Of a stretch of DNA of 64,000 bases, positions 22,426 through 34,160 are shown one piece after another. The notes under the pieces are model-generated. The model saw only the letters and a list, made by a program, of their open reading frames with translations. It made no database searches and was not told the origin of the DNA. Position 1 is the first letter of the stretch, and every line of letters begins with the position of its first letter. Made by a program: the position numbers and the translations under genes. The stretch lies in contig NW_026623100.1 of the NCBI RefSeq assembly GCF_023065955.2, forward strand, positions 16,655,001-16,719,000. The letters are read 5' to 3'. Origin of the DNA: Ursus arctos (taxonomy: Eukaryota > Chordata > Mammalia > Carnivora > Ursidae).

Positions 22426-23095
22426 CTCCACAAGAATTTTATTTTCCCACAGTATGGAGGTTCCTCAAAAAGTTGAAAATAGAACGACCCAGCAATTGCC
22501 CTACTGGGTATTTACCGCAAAGATACAAATGTAGTGATCCAAAGGGGCACCTGTACCCCAATGTTTATAGCAGCAATGTCCACAATAGCTACAATAACCA
22601 AATGATGGAAAGAGCCCAGATGTCCATCAACAGACGAATGGATAGAGAAGATGTGGTATAAATATACCATGGAATACTACTCAGCCATCAAAAAAATGAA
22701 ATCTTGCCATTTGCAACAATGTGGATGGAACGAGAGGGTATTATGCAAAGCAAAATAAGTCAATCAGATAATTATCATATGATCTCACTCATATGTGGAA
22801 TTTAAGAAACAAGGCAGAGGATCATAGGGGAAGAGAGGAAAAAATAAAACAAGACGAAATTAGAGCGGGAGATAAACCATAAAGGACTCTTAATCATAGA
22901 AAACAAACTAAGGGTTACTAGAGGGGAGAGGGTGGGGGGATGGGGCAACTGGGTGATGGACATTAAGGAGGGCACGTGATATAATGAGCACTGGGTATTA
23001 TATAAGACTGATGAATCACTTACTGCTACCTCTGCAACTAATAATACATTATATGTTAAGTAATTGAATTTAAATTAGAAAAAAGAAAAATACTG
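22426..23095 (+). mobile_element. L1 LINE 3' end, sense
   Basis: The frame at 22350-22661 contains [20 protein letters not shown], followed by the C-terminal ORF2 DNA (TATACCATGGAATACTACTC, GATGGAACGAGAGGGTATTA) and the 3' UTR GGGTGATGGACATTAAGGAG. It is a 5'-truncated copy with frameshifts. Confidence 0.9.
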
Positions 23096-23099
23096 AAAG

Positions 23100-23415
23100 A
23101 AATCACAAAAAAAAGAATGGTGGAAGAGTGGGGGAAGGGTGAAATGATGGTCAAAGGCAAGCATTCAGTTGAAAGGTGAATAAGCCCTGGGGATCTAATG
23201 TACAGCATGGTGACTAGTTAATAGTACTGTGTTGTGTACTTGACTTCGCTAAGATAGTAGACTTTAAGCATTCTCACACACACAAAAAGTAGCTTTATAT
23301 AAGTTGATAGATGTGTTAACCTAATTGTGGTAATCCTTTCATGAAGTATATGTATGTCAAATACTCACATTATATTATGCCTAAATAAAGCTGAGAAAAA
23401 TTAGTAAAAAAAAAG
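23100..23415 (+). mobile_element. L1MA-type 3' UTR, sense
   Basis: GATCTAATGTACAGCATGGT, TGACTAGTTAATAGTACTGT, GTGTTAACCTAATTGTGGTA and a CCTAAATAAAGCTGAGAAAA end with an A tail are an L1MA/MB-type 3' end. It abuts the younger L1 tail at 23095. Confidence 0.85.
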
Positions 23416-23614
23416 AATTTATTTTCCCCCAAATACTTACTCAATTATATGTATTCAAAGATGTCCATTTCATCGTTGCCTGCAATGTTGAGACACTGGG
23501 TACTCTCCAGATATTCACCAGCAGAGACCTGTTTAAGGAAATTATGATATTTCTTTAATGGAATACTAAGCTGTGATTCAAAGCAATAAAGTAACTAAAA
23601 ATGTATGAATTCAT

Positions 23615-23791
23615 GGGGCTCCTGGGCAGCTCAGTTGGTTAAGTGTCTGACTTTGGCTCAGGTCATGATCTCAGGGTCCTAGGATTGAGCCCCGTGTGTG
23701 GGCTCCCCACTCAGTGGGGAATCTGTTTCTCCCTCTCCCGCTGCCCCTCTCCCTGCTCTCTCTCTCGAATAAATAAATAAAATATTTTTAA
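23615..23791 (+). mobile_element. CAN-SINE, sense (first of a same-target pair)
   Basis: GGGGCTCCTGGGCAGCTCAG to an AATAAATAAAATATTTTTAA tail. Flanked by AAAATGTATGAATTCA on the left (23597-23612) and AAAATGTGTGAATTCA on the right (23792-23807). Confidence 0.95.
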
Positions 23792-23807
23792 AAAATGTGT
23801 GAATTCA

Positions 23808-24010
23808 GGGGGCGCCTGGATGGGTCAGTCATTAAATGTCTTCCTTCAGCTCAGGGCATGATCCCAGGGTCCAGGGATTCAGCCCCGCATCGGGCTCCCT
23901 GCTCTGCTGGGAGCCTGCCTCTTCCTCTCCCACTCCCCCTGCTTGTGTTCCCTCTTTTGCTGGCTCTCTCTCTCTCTGTCAAATAAATAAATAAATAAAA
24001 TCTTTAAAAA
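23808..24010 (+). mobile_element. CAN-SINE, sense (second of a same-target pair)
   Basis: GGGGCGCCTGGATGGGTCAG, CTTGTGTTCCCTCTTTTGCT, (AAAT)n TCTTTAAAAA tail. The right flank AAATGCATGAATTCAG (24011-24026) is a third copy of the target, so this SINE used the duplicate made by the first. Confidence 0.96.
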
Positions 24011-24026
24011 AAATGCATGAATTCAG

Positions 24027-25239
24027 GAGATAGTCAAGACAAACTGGTAAGCTGAGAGATAAAGTTGTAAAGTACAAGTAGTATATGACACTAAACATAT
24101 CTTTTTAAAAAGTCATAATAATATGCTAGTATGTGGATAGAAAAAAACATTGATGTATTTTACACAAGTGGTGGAGGTGGAGATAATATGAGGGACTTTG
24201 CTTTTTCACATTGTATATAGCTATAAGATTTAAATATTTTAAACTTGGCACATGCTGCTTTTGTCTTCAGAAAAAAAACATTGTTATTATAAATTCTGTG
24301 AGGGAGATTCATATGTCAACTTAGCCTCCCTCTGAGTTTTCAAATCAGCTTCCTGGAGCAGCCTCAGTGATCTCTCACTTTTCCAGAATTCAGCTTTCTG
24401 ACAATCTCCCTATCCAGAAGGTACCATACAGAGAACTGAATGAGGAAATTTGGCAGAAAGTCCTATTTGCTGTGCCTATGTCCTCCATCAAAGTCTATTT
24501 ATCTTTACACCCAAGATAGACACCCTAGTTATTCTAATTTCTAGAATGCAGCAATTTCAAAGAGGGGTAACAAGAACTGCTCATGGTAAGGGCTCTGACC
24601 AGAGAGAGGGAGGTTTCACAAAAACTACAAAAAGCCATGGCAAGGACTTACATATGTACAAATCTGGGTCATTTAATATGGGAATAAACCATCATACATG
24701 GCTCAGCAACCTCTGACATCGTCTTTCTATTGTATTTCTATTACAAGTCAATGTATAATTGTTGTGACTCAGTCAAGAAAATGTTAAATTATGTCCATTG
24801 TTTAAAAACCAGGGAAAAGTGACACATTTGATGTAGATCGACATTTGAAATGGTTAATATAAAAACTTCAGGCCTTAAAGAAGCAAATGCTCAGTTATCT
24901 GGGAAATTTCCACCACCCAGAAAGCCTCATTATCCAAGTGTTCTGGACAGTCAAGATTTTCCTCTCTCTTCCTTTCTTCGTAGAGCATTTAATCAAGGCC
25001 ACCCACAGCCTAGAGGTTTTAGAAGTCTCTAGTTGAGCCATTTGTTCAATAGCAGAGTAAACAGAAAGGAGATGGACCAGGAGGATAAGGTGCTAGGTGA
25101 GGCTTCCCTTGCAGGCCCTCCCCTGAGACAGATGGGCAGTGAGGGGCTGCAGGGGAGAGCTCCACAATGGGAATTCTCCACCCTCCTCTTGGACTTCTCT
25201 CCCCTAGTCAAGCCCAGAAATGGTTGGTGAGGTTCCAAA
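24027..25239. other. Unassigned sequence
   Basis: No repeat signature or exon. The frames at 24450-25238 (60-88 codons) have no domain. Confidence 0.4.
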
Positions 25240-26020
25240 ATAAATAATGCTTGTTAAGCTTAATTAGCATGTAATGCAAAAACAATTAGACAAATCATTT
25301 TAAAAGATCAACTTTGTTATAAGTGCTTCTTAACGTCAGGAGTGGCTCTTCTTTCCAGTATGCTCAGCTTTCAGAATTCATTGTTTTCCAGTCATCTAGG
25401 CTACTTTAACCAGCTCCCTCCATGAGAGGAGAGAGAGAACATTGTCCATAAGAACATTTCCTTATCAGAAGGGATCTGCACAAAAGTAGGACCCTGGCAG
25501 CATGGTTGCAATTGCTATAATTACACCAAAATGCATGTGCCACATTCCATTACCTCCTTGTTCTAGAACTAGAGCTAAGATTTAAGCTAGGCTGAAATTC
25601 AGTGTGCAATTCACTTTTTGCTTCTCTCTCATCTCTTTTTAAAAAGCTGGTAACCAGCATTAAAGACAATGTGGTCAGTATCCTTATAACTAAAATATAG
25701 CTTCATTTCTGCTCATGGAAATATGTAGTCAATTAGCCATAATGTGGTCCAGGCTTCCTTTGATATTCTAAAATAAAAACATTCCAAGTTATTTACTTGA
25801 GAAGAGTTATTTCCAAGCACGCCCAGTAGCTGCTGTTTTTAATAATGCTGCTTTTAATGGGTGTGGGGCATTCTGCATAAAGGGGGGATATGTGGCTCAA
25901 AGTTCTGAACTATTATCACTGGATTTTTTAGAGTAATAATCATGAAAGTTTACATTTAGATAGAACTATTACTGAACTGTATCTATTCACATATATTTAA
26001 CAACTTTTGTAATCCTTTCT
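25240..26020. promoter_or_regulatory. Repeat-free AT-rich candidate enhancer
   Basis: Dense in developmental-factor-like motifs: CTTAATTAGCATGTAATGCA and AAACAATTAG near 25258-25290, GTTGCAATTGCTATAATTAC near 25505, TEAD-like ACATTCCA near 25545 and again near 25780, GTCAATTAGCC near 25730. About 780 bp without any recognisable transposon in a repeat-rich window. It is a candidate conserved noncoding element; conservation was not tested. Confidence 0.35.
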
Positions 26021-26364
26021 CTTTTCAGGCCAGGGAAGAGAAGCAGGTGGGGAGATCCCTTATGAGGATGCCTTGCCTTGGAAATACTCCCCACAAGAGC
26101 AAAGAAAGGAGCTGCCCCCTACATAGCATTGTCTGAGAAGTAGTTCCCAAATTGTTTATTATTGAACATGGCAAGGCAAGATGCTCAAGTATCTCCTGGA
26201 GAACATTAATTATGAAAACAAAGCAAAACAAAACCCCTGGTTCCACCTTGGTTAGAAGTAGGGATGGGGTGTGACAGAGGTACAGGGGACAACCACAGAT
26301 TTGGAAAACAAGGCTTCTCATTGTTGCATAGATGGTCAGGCTCTTTAGCATTTCCCTGATGTGT

Positions 26365-26520
26365 GAGTTCAAGCAAATCAATCAACTTCTCTGAGCCTCA
26401 CACTGGCCATTTATAAAGTGATGATGATATCAGTAAGTCCTACCTCAAAGGGTTGTCTTGAGAATCAATTGAGATTAGGTATGCAAAAGCACTTATTAAT
26501 CTGTCAAATACTTTGCAATT
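26365..26520 (+). mobile_element. MIR, sense fragment
   Basis: CAACTTCTCTGAGCCTCACA, GATGATGATATCAGTAAGTC and CTACCTCAAAGGGTTGTCTT, then GAGAATCAATTGAGATTAGG, are in MIR order. Confidence 0.75.
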
Positions 26521-26579
26521 TTGGCTAAACTTAGATATTGAAATCCTAGTAGAATTTGTGCTAAGTAATTTGAGAGACA

Positions 26580-28355
26580 AAAAATGAACCAACACAAACA
26601 AATGGCAAGATATTCTATATTCACAAATTGGAAAAATTAATATTGTTAAAATGTTCATACTACCCAAAGCAATCTACAGGTTCAATGCAATCCTTATAAA
26701 AACACCAATAGCATTTTTCACAGAACTAGACCAATACTAAAATTTGTATGGAACCACAAAAAACCCCAAACAAGATTGCCAAAGCAATCTTGAGAAAGAA
26801 AAATAAAACTGAAGGTATCACAGATACAGATCTGTATCTGTAAGATCTGTAATACAGATTTTAAGATACAGTACAAAGCTGTAGTAATCAAAACAGTATG
26901 GTGCTGGCACACAACAGTTAAATAGATCAACAGAACAGAACAGACAGCCCAGAGATAAACCCATGCTTATACGGCAAACAAAGGGCAAGGGGCAAGAATA
27001 TGCAATGGAGAAAAGATCGTCTCTTCAATAAATGGTACTGGAAAAACTGGACAGCTACATACAAAAGAATGAAACTGGGCCACTTTCTTACACCATACAC
27101 AAAAACTCAATATGGTTTAAAGACCTAGTTGTGAGACCTGAAACCACTAAAATCCTAGAAGAGAACACAGGCAGTAATCTCTCTGACATCAGCCAAAGAA
27201 CATTTTTCTAGATATGTCTCCTCAGACAAGGGGAAAAAAAGCAAAAATAAACTATTGAGACTACACCAAAATAAAAAGCTTTTGCACAGTCAAGGAAACC
27301 ATCAACAAAAGAAAGACAACTTACTAAACAGAAGATTTTTTTCAAATGACATATCCAATAAGAGGTTAATATCCAAAATATATAAAGAAGCTATAAACTC
27401 AACACCAAAAAAACCCAAATAATCTGATTTAAAATGGGCAGAGGACCTGAACAGACATTTTTCTAAAGAAGACATCCAGATGGCAAACAGACACATGAAA
27501 AGATGCTCATCATCACTAATCATCAGGGAAAGGCAAATCAAAACCACTATGAGGTATCACCTTACCCCTGTCAGAATGGCTAGAATAAAAAAAAACAAAT
27601 AATAAATGCTGACAAGGATGTAGAGAAAAAGAAACCCTCGTGCACTATTAGTAGGAATGTAACTTGATATAGCCACTGTGGAATACAGTGTGGAGGTTCC
27701 TCAAAAAGTTAAAAATAGAACTACTAGCAATTCCCTACTGAGTATTTACCCAAAGAAAATGAAAACACTAATTTGAAAAGATAAATGCACCCCTATGTTT
27801 ATTACAACATTACTTATAATAGTCAAGATATGGAAGCAGTCTAATTGTCCATCAACCAATGAATGGATAAAGAAGATACAGTATATACACACAATGGAAT
27901 GTTACTCAGTTATTTAAAAAATGAGATCTTGTCATTTGCAACAAAATGGATGGACCTAGGGTATTATGCTAAGTGAAATAAAGCAGAGAAAGATAAATAT
28001 GATAAGATTTCATTTATATGTGTAATCTAAAAAACAAAACAAAGGAACAAACAAAAAGCAGGAACAAACTCATAAATACACAGAATAAATTGATGGTTGC
28101 CATGGGGATGGGGGGCACAATGAGTGAAGGGAAGAGGGAGATACAGGTGTCCAGTTATGGAATGAATACGTCATAAGGATAAAAGGTATAGCATAGAGAA
28201 TATAGTCAGTGGTGCTGTCAGGGTTCACTGGTATCAGATGGCAGCTGCACTTGTGGAGAGCATAGCATGAAGTATAGACTTGCTGAATCATTATGTTGTA
28301 CAACTGAAACTAACGTAACACTGTGTGTCAACTATACTTCAATTAAAAAAAAAGA
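26580..28355 (+). mobile_element. L1 LINE 3' 1.8 kb, sense
   Basis: ORF2 coding relics run from ATTGGAAAAATTAATATTGT through GGCAGAGGACCTGAACAGAC to the end of ORF2. GTACAACTGAAACTAACGTA and CAATTAAAAAAAAA close the 3' UTR. Frames are broken. The left border is a 5' truncation. A 22-bp palindrome (26820-26841) is an insertion or expansion relative to normal L1. Confidence 0.93.
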
Positions 28356-28437
28356 GAACCAATGTATAGTTTGGGAGGAGTTTTCAATCTATCTGGAGAG
28401 ACAAGGTAAAAGGGAAATGGAATAAATAGTATAAATG

Positions 28438-28478
28438 GTAAAAACAAACAAACAAACAAACAAAAACAACAACAAACT
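28438..28478. repeat. (AAAC)n microsatellite
   Basis: AAACAAACAAACAAACAAAC followed by AACAACAACAAAC. Confidence 0.9.
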
Positions 28479-28519
28479 ACATCTAACAGCCTATTAAGCC
28501 ACTAAAAAGCATTTTTAGT

Positions 28520-28960
28520 GTGTACTGTGTGTTCTGTGCTACAGTAAGTCATATGGTTGACTGACAAGTATTATACCTAACCTGGATATTTTTCTAAAAG
28601 GGCTTCCAGTTTTGATGGAGAGAAGAGTTTCCTCTATAACAGCCAAATAATACAAAGATAATATAATCAAAGTAAATTCTAAATTTTATGGTCCCATCTA
28701 TAAAGGGTTACTTAGAAAGCTGTGAGTAAGGGCAATAGGAACTGCTGTAGTCCAGAAAGAGATGAAACTGTAGTGGGCTTGGAGTTAGAACAGCAAAGGG
28801 GAAAGAGAGAGGATCATTAGGGGAATAGCAAAGGCCAAGCAGAGAGGCAGAAATACACATGGGGTAAGGAGCACGAGCAAGACTAGCCTGGCTTCAATGG
28901 TGGAGCCTATTAGAGAGGGCCTTAAAAGCTCAGCTGAGAAGTTTGTACTTGATCTATCTG
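28520..28960 (-). mobile_element. Probable antisense L2 fragment
   Basis: GGCTTCCAGTTTTGATGGAG, TAGTCCAGAAAGAGATGAAA, GGCAAAGG-like blocks, GGGCCTTAAAAGCTCAGCTG and TTTGTACTTGATCTATCTGG recall the inverted L2 ORF2 region. Decayed. Confidence 0.45.
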
Positions 28961-29019
28961 GACATATTTTGGATATGTGGGAGAGGCCTATTTATATACC
29001 TACCCTTGAAACTCTAGGA

Positions 29020-29292
29020 CTGTATTGTCTAATATGACAGCAACTAGCACTTGAAATGTGGCTAGTTTGAACTGAGATATTCTGTAAATATAAAACACAT
29101 ACTAGATGTCAAAGGGATTTATTATTTTAAAACCTCACTAAGTTTTTTTATATTGACCATTTGTTGCTATGATAGTATTTTAAATATTAACATTATTTCA
29201 CTTGTTCCTTTTCTTTTTAATGTGGTTGCTAGAAAATGTAAAGTTACATGTGGGTGTTGCATTACATTTCTATTAGACAGCCCTGTTCTAGA
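29020..29292. mobile_element. hAT-type nonautonomous DNA transposon
   Basis: GTATTGTCTAATATGACAGC, CACTTGAAATGTGGCTAGTT, TTTTTAATGTGGTTGCTAGA and TTTCTATTAGACAGCCCTGT form the two ends and body of a common old hAT-class element with inverted-repeat ends (the right end TCTAT TAGACAG mirrors TGTCTAATATG). Confidence 0.7.
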
Positions 29293-30469
29293 ATGTCAGG
29301 ACTGGCTTTGAAGAATTTTATTTGCATGAAGATCCAACAGACACAGGAACCCTGGGAGAAACAGGGAGGCTTTGAAGGAGATAGTTTGGGAGATGCCCAG
29401 GAAGCTGGAATTAACAGTATTATATCCCTCCACCCACACTCTACACACCAAAGAGAGCCATGGATGACACTGAATTAGGAGAGAGTCAAGGCAGTGGGAT
29501 TTGGCCTTGGAATAGTGCATATAGGTTGGTATTAAGGGCTATCTTTGTGTTTGACACTGAGGGATATACTTCAAAGAAAAGAACCATTAAGAAATTGAGA
29601 AAGCAAGCAATGTGCAAGAGTTGTAGCAGGAGGGCCTATGTTTAAGGACCAGAGCCACAAAAGTCCTAAGCCTCAATGAGAGACAGAGACTTCCCCTACA
29701 TCAAGAAAATATCCCTCGCTACATGGGCCACATGGTCTACCACTGGACAGGTCCCAGGGAGCAGGATGGCCCTTGGTCAGAAGAAAGACGTATAGGTGGC
29801 TCCAGCTATCACATAGCAGAGTGCAGTAGCTCTGACCAAAAAAAAAGAGCAGTATTCTCCAAGGAAAAGAAGCAAACTCCTAGAAAAGACAGAGGCTTAC
29901 AGGAGTTTGTTTGTTTGGGCCCAGAGTCAAAAAGTGATTTCTACTGTTACTCACAAGATACACATATATATATATCCTGATTTTGGGGGAAAGATTTGCC
30001 ATCTGGAATAGGACTGTGCTCTAAAAAGAGTGAATTGTGTTGATGAAGAGGCATTAGTTTTTCTGAGCATGTCCACAGATACGTTTATATAAATTTGGCG
30101 TAGAATCTAGCCGTAACTCCTTTCCTGCCTTCCCCTCAACCACCCCACCCTCATGCAGGGTTGGATGTCAGTTAGCACTACAAGAGAGAGAGAAGAATTT
30201 AGAGGGGGTTGTGGGCAGACAGGAGGGAGAGCAGAGGGGAGGAGATAAGACTCCTCATCTTATGATGTGATCATCTTCTTGTAACTCCACCAAATCTTGT
30301 GAAAATTTTGACCAAATCCACCAAAATTTGGCATGAGTGGATTTCTTGGAAAAACCAGCAGAGACTGAGTTTTGCCTCTGGGGTAATCTAAGGAGAAACA
30401 CACAGCATGTTCAAAGGGCCAGCCAGACCTCAAAATATAAGTCCCTCTCTTCCATTTCATATTAGTGAG
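29293..30469. other. Unassigned sequence
   Basis: No repeat or exon recognised. Short (TA)n at 29960-29975. Confidence 0.4.
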
Positions 30470-30490
30470 TGAGACAGAGAAAACAGGAAG

Positions 30491-30533
<43 letters not shown>

Positions 30534-30712
30534 ACGAAAGGAAGAAAGGAAGAAAGAAAGAAGAAGAAAGAGAAAAGAAGAAAAGGGAGAGAGGGACAGA
30601 GAGAGAGGAGGGAAAGAAAAAAGAAAAGAAAAGAAAGGAAAGGAAAAGAAAAGAAAAAAGGAAAAGAAAAGGAAAGGAAAGGGAAAGGAAAGGAAAGGGA
30701 AGAAATGAGAGA
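30470..30712 (+). repeat. Polypurine (GAAA/GGAA)n tract
   Basis: About 240 bp almost entirely A and G on the plus strand: a pure (AGAA)n core at 30491-30532, then variants (GGAAG, AAAGGGAGAG, GGAAAGGAAA). The 241-residue antisense frame with long Phe-Ser-Leu runs and the 79-101-residue Lys-Glu frames arise from it and are not genes. Long mirror-like purine tracts can form triplex (H-DNA). Confidence 0.95.
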
Positions 30713-32610
30713 AGAAATTAAAGATTTGGAGTTTAGAGATACACAAATTGTGCCCAGGGATGGCATGTGAGAGGAGCTGGCCCTGTTGGCCTCCCTTCTT
30801 GTCCTGGTCACCTGGGCCAGACCAGAGGGGCTCACAGGGAGGCCCTGGCTCTGTAGACTGTGCTGTTTTAAGGCACTGCTGTCTTTCTGGGAAAGTACAC
30901 TAAACTTTTCCAAAGCTCTTTTATCACATCCTTTTCTAAAAATTGCTTTTGGTTTTAGTATAGCCCTCATTGGCTTGAAGACCATATGTTGAAAGGCTGA
31001 AAAGTGAAAGATGCCGGGTCTCCAGCCTGAAGGATCAGAGTTGCTTCAGATGCAGGAATTGGGGGAAGAGGAGGAGGCTGGGAGGGTCTGAAGAGGGAGC
31101 CAGGGAAAATGGGAGGGGTGGGATCATGACACTTGCCTTCCTGTTCTCCTACTCATCTGTTAGTATTGGAATGAGTAGGCTTCTGGAATTCAGCTGAGCA
31201 TTGAGATTTTTTTCCTGTTGCTTTTTGGGCTCCATGTGTTAACTGAGGATTCCCACACACAGCTCCTCAGACCCTGAGCCAGCTCTGCAGCTGGCAGTGT
31301 GCATTTCTGCCTGGCATTGGGGAGGGAGTGGGCAGGAAGAAGGACCTCAGGAAAGGGGAGGGCTTCCAACAGAGGACTTGAAGTGTCCTAAATGAAGCTC
31401 TGTCTGAGTTGACCAGCAAAACTGTGTTTACTCCAGCAAGGATCACCTTGGCAACCAGCAGAGCCAAAGGAGTCCTAGTTTTTAGGAGTGTGTTATGATG
31501 GGGCAGCTTAGAGATACAAAGATAAATATGAATTCTGAATGTGCCTGTTGCGTATACAGAGATAATACTGCGTGTGCATTTTTCTGTCTGTGTGCTTGGC
31601 TCCACCTGTTTTCATACTAAAGAAGAAGTCACCAGTCTGACATAATGAGATATTCTCAGATTATTTCTTGATTGCCTGTATTGTAGCCATGCTGCCTATC
31701 TTTTGATGATATATTGGATAACACTGAAAGCACAGTGAATTCTGTTTAGAATCTGGCACTATCATCAAAGTGGCAGAGGGAGAGGGAGAGAGGAGGAACA
31801 GTTGCATTTCCCCAGAGCATCAGAGCTTCCTGGGGTCATCATGGACTTAGGACCTGGGCCTCAACTCATCAGGTCAAACAGATACAGTTCTCTCAACAGT
31901 CATAAGTTTCCATGGTTTCCAATCATTAGACCTATTGCTTATTTTTCAATAATAGTTGCCAATAGTACAATGCAGGCTCTTCTCAGAAGGAAGGAAAGTG
32001 AGAAATAACATTCATTCCAGGAAATTCTTTGATAAGCACAGAAGATCAGGATGAAAGGAACGAGTTATCCCAAGAAATACTGTTATTTTGCTGTAACAAC
32101 CATCTATTAGAGGATATCAGCCAAATGACCAGGCATGCTCACACTGGGGCATATTCTCCTCGTCAGGACTGACACATAAAGGCAAATGCTCACTTTGGGA
32201 CTTTCTCCCACACTTCGATTACAATCTCTTTTTTTTCAAATGGTCCAAGGAAGAGGGCTAGGTCTAAAATGGTATTGGTGGATATTTGTCCAGGAGATAT
32301 TTAGAATATGACAATTAGTTAGACCTGATGTACAATTGGATGAGAGCATGAGGAAAAAAGAGAAATGTAGAGTGACATACTGATTTCTGGCAGGTGGGAA
32401 GAGTGGTTAATTATGACACTAACTGAGAGGGAAATTAAATAAAGACTCAAAAACAAAGAGGAAGAGGAGACATTAGCGCACAAGAGATTCCACCAATTCC
32501 TTGCAAGTTAGAAAGCTAATGGAGGAAACATAATTGATTACAGAGTGCAGATAGTTATGAATCACAAAAGGGAACACTGAGGAGAAGGGGATTAAGAACT
32601 TGGAAATCCA
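30713..32610. other. Repeat-poor stretch
   Basis: About 1.9 kb with no recognised transposon or exon. The 112-codon minus frame at 31267-31605 has no domain. Confidence 0.4.
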
Positions 32611-32829
32611 GGGGCACCTGAATGGCTCAGTCGGTTAAGAGCCCTACTCTTGACTTCCTCAGGTCATCATCTCAGGGTCGTGAGATGGGCCCGCATGTTG
32701 CGCTCCATGCTCAGCAGGGAGTCTGCTTGAGATTCTTTCTCTCCCTCTCCCTCTGCCCCTTCCCTGCTTGTGCACATGTGCGTGCTCCAAACAAACAAAC
32801 AAACAAATAAATAAAATCTTTTTTAAAAC
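32611..32829 (+). mobile_element. CAN-SINE, sense
   Basis: GGGGCACCTGAATGGCTCAG, CATCATCTCAGGGTCG, GTGCACATGTGCGTGC and an (AAAC)n AAATAAAATCTTTTTT tail. Target duplication CTTGGAAATC (32599-32608 and 32831-32840). Confidence 0.95.
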
Positions 32830-33129
32830 CCTTGGAAATCTGCAAGAAACCTGAAGCACAGGTGTGAGGTGTGATGATGAAAACAAGCAGACAAATTGAA
32901 AGAGTAGTTGGACCCTCGGTTCCATTCCTTCCTCTTCCTTTCAAAACTGTGAAAGCTGGCATAATGCCATCTTGATGGGAGCTTGGAGGATTCTTTTCTG
33001 GAGAAACTGACTATAGAGACACCCCACAGATTGATAGCTAAGGAGTCCCAGAGAAATAGCTGGCTCCCCCCACCTGATCCATGTATAATGAAGCTGATGA
33101 AGCCTGCCAGGCAGTAAGTGTTATACGTG

Positions 33130-34160
33130 CCTTTATTTTTTAGAACAGTTTTAGGTTCACAGCAAAATTGAGCAGAAGGTATACAGATTTCCCATATACT
33201 CCTCTGCCCTCAAACATGCTTAACCTCCCCCCATTAACATTCCCCCCCAGAGGGGCACATTTGTTACTACTGATGAACCTACACTGACATATCATGATCA
33301 CCCAAAGTCCATAGCTTACATTAGGGTTCACTCCTGGTGTTGTATATTCTACGCATTTGAACAAATCTGTAAGGACATGTATCACCAATTACAGCATAAT
33401 ACAGAGTTGTATCACTGTCCTAAAAATTCTCTGTGCCCCACCTATTCATTTCTCCCTTCCTGCAAACCCCTGGCAACCACTCATTTTTTTTTTTTTTTGC
33501 GATTTTATTTATTTGACAGAGAAAGAGTGAGCACAAGCAGGGGGAGCAGCAGACTCCCCACCAAGCAGAGAGCCCAACGTGGAGCTTGATCCCAGGACCC
33601 TGCGATCATGACCTGAGCTGAAGGAGGACGCTTAACCAACTGAGCCACCCAGGGGTCCCACCACTCATCTTAATGTCTCCATAGTTTTGCCTTTTCTAGA
33701 ATGTATTGTAGTTGAAATCATACAGTATGCAGCCTTTTCAGATTGGCTTCTTTCACTTAATAATATGTATTTAAGTTTCCTCCCTGTCTTCCCATGGCTT
33801 CATAACCATTTTTTTCTAGCTTAAATAATATTCCATTGTCTGATGTACCAGTTTGTTTATCCACTCACCTACTGAGAGACATCTTGGTTGCTTCTAAGTT
33901 TTGGCAATTATGAATAAATCTGCTATAAACACTCATGTACAGGTTTTTGTATAAGCCTAAGTTTTCAACTCCTTTGGGTAAATATCAAGAAGTATGATTG
34001 TTGGATTCTATGGTAAGAGTATGTTTAGTTTTGTAAGAAACCACCAAACTAAATTGTCTTTTCAAAATGGCTGTACCAGTTTGCATTACTACCAGTAACT
34101 AATGAGAGTTCCTGTTGTTCCACACCCCCGCCAGAATTTAGTGTCAGTGTTCTGTTAGTT
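33130..34160 (-). mobile_element. Old L1 3' end, antisense (outer layer, left part)
   Basis: AGAACAGTTTTAGGTTCACA, GCAGAAGGTATACAGATTTC, ACATTTGTTACTACTGATGA and GGGTAAATATCAAGAAGTAT are an inverted older L1M 3' UTR and ORF2 end. It breaks off at CAGTGTTCTG (about 34160), and its continuation resumes near 36525. Confidence 0.85.
33485..33659 (-). mobile_element. CAN-SINE, antisense, inside L1
   Basis: (T)15 GCGATTTTATTTATTTGAC to the inverted head CACCCAGGGGTCCC. Target duplication ACCACTCAT (33476-33484 and 33660-33668) in L1 sequence. Confidence 0.95.

Noticed and set aside
30260..30985. 241-codon minus-strand frame
   Set aside because: Its middle is translated polypurine repeat (runs of Phe, Ser, Leu); the ends are unrelated unique sequence.
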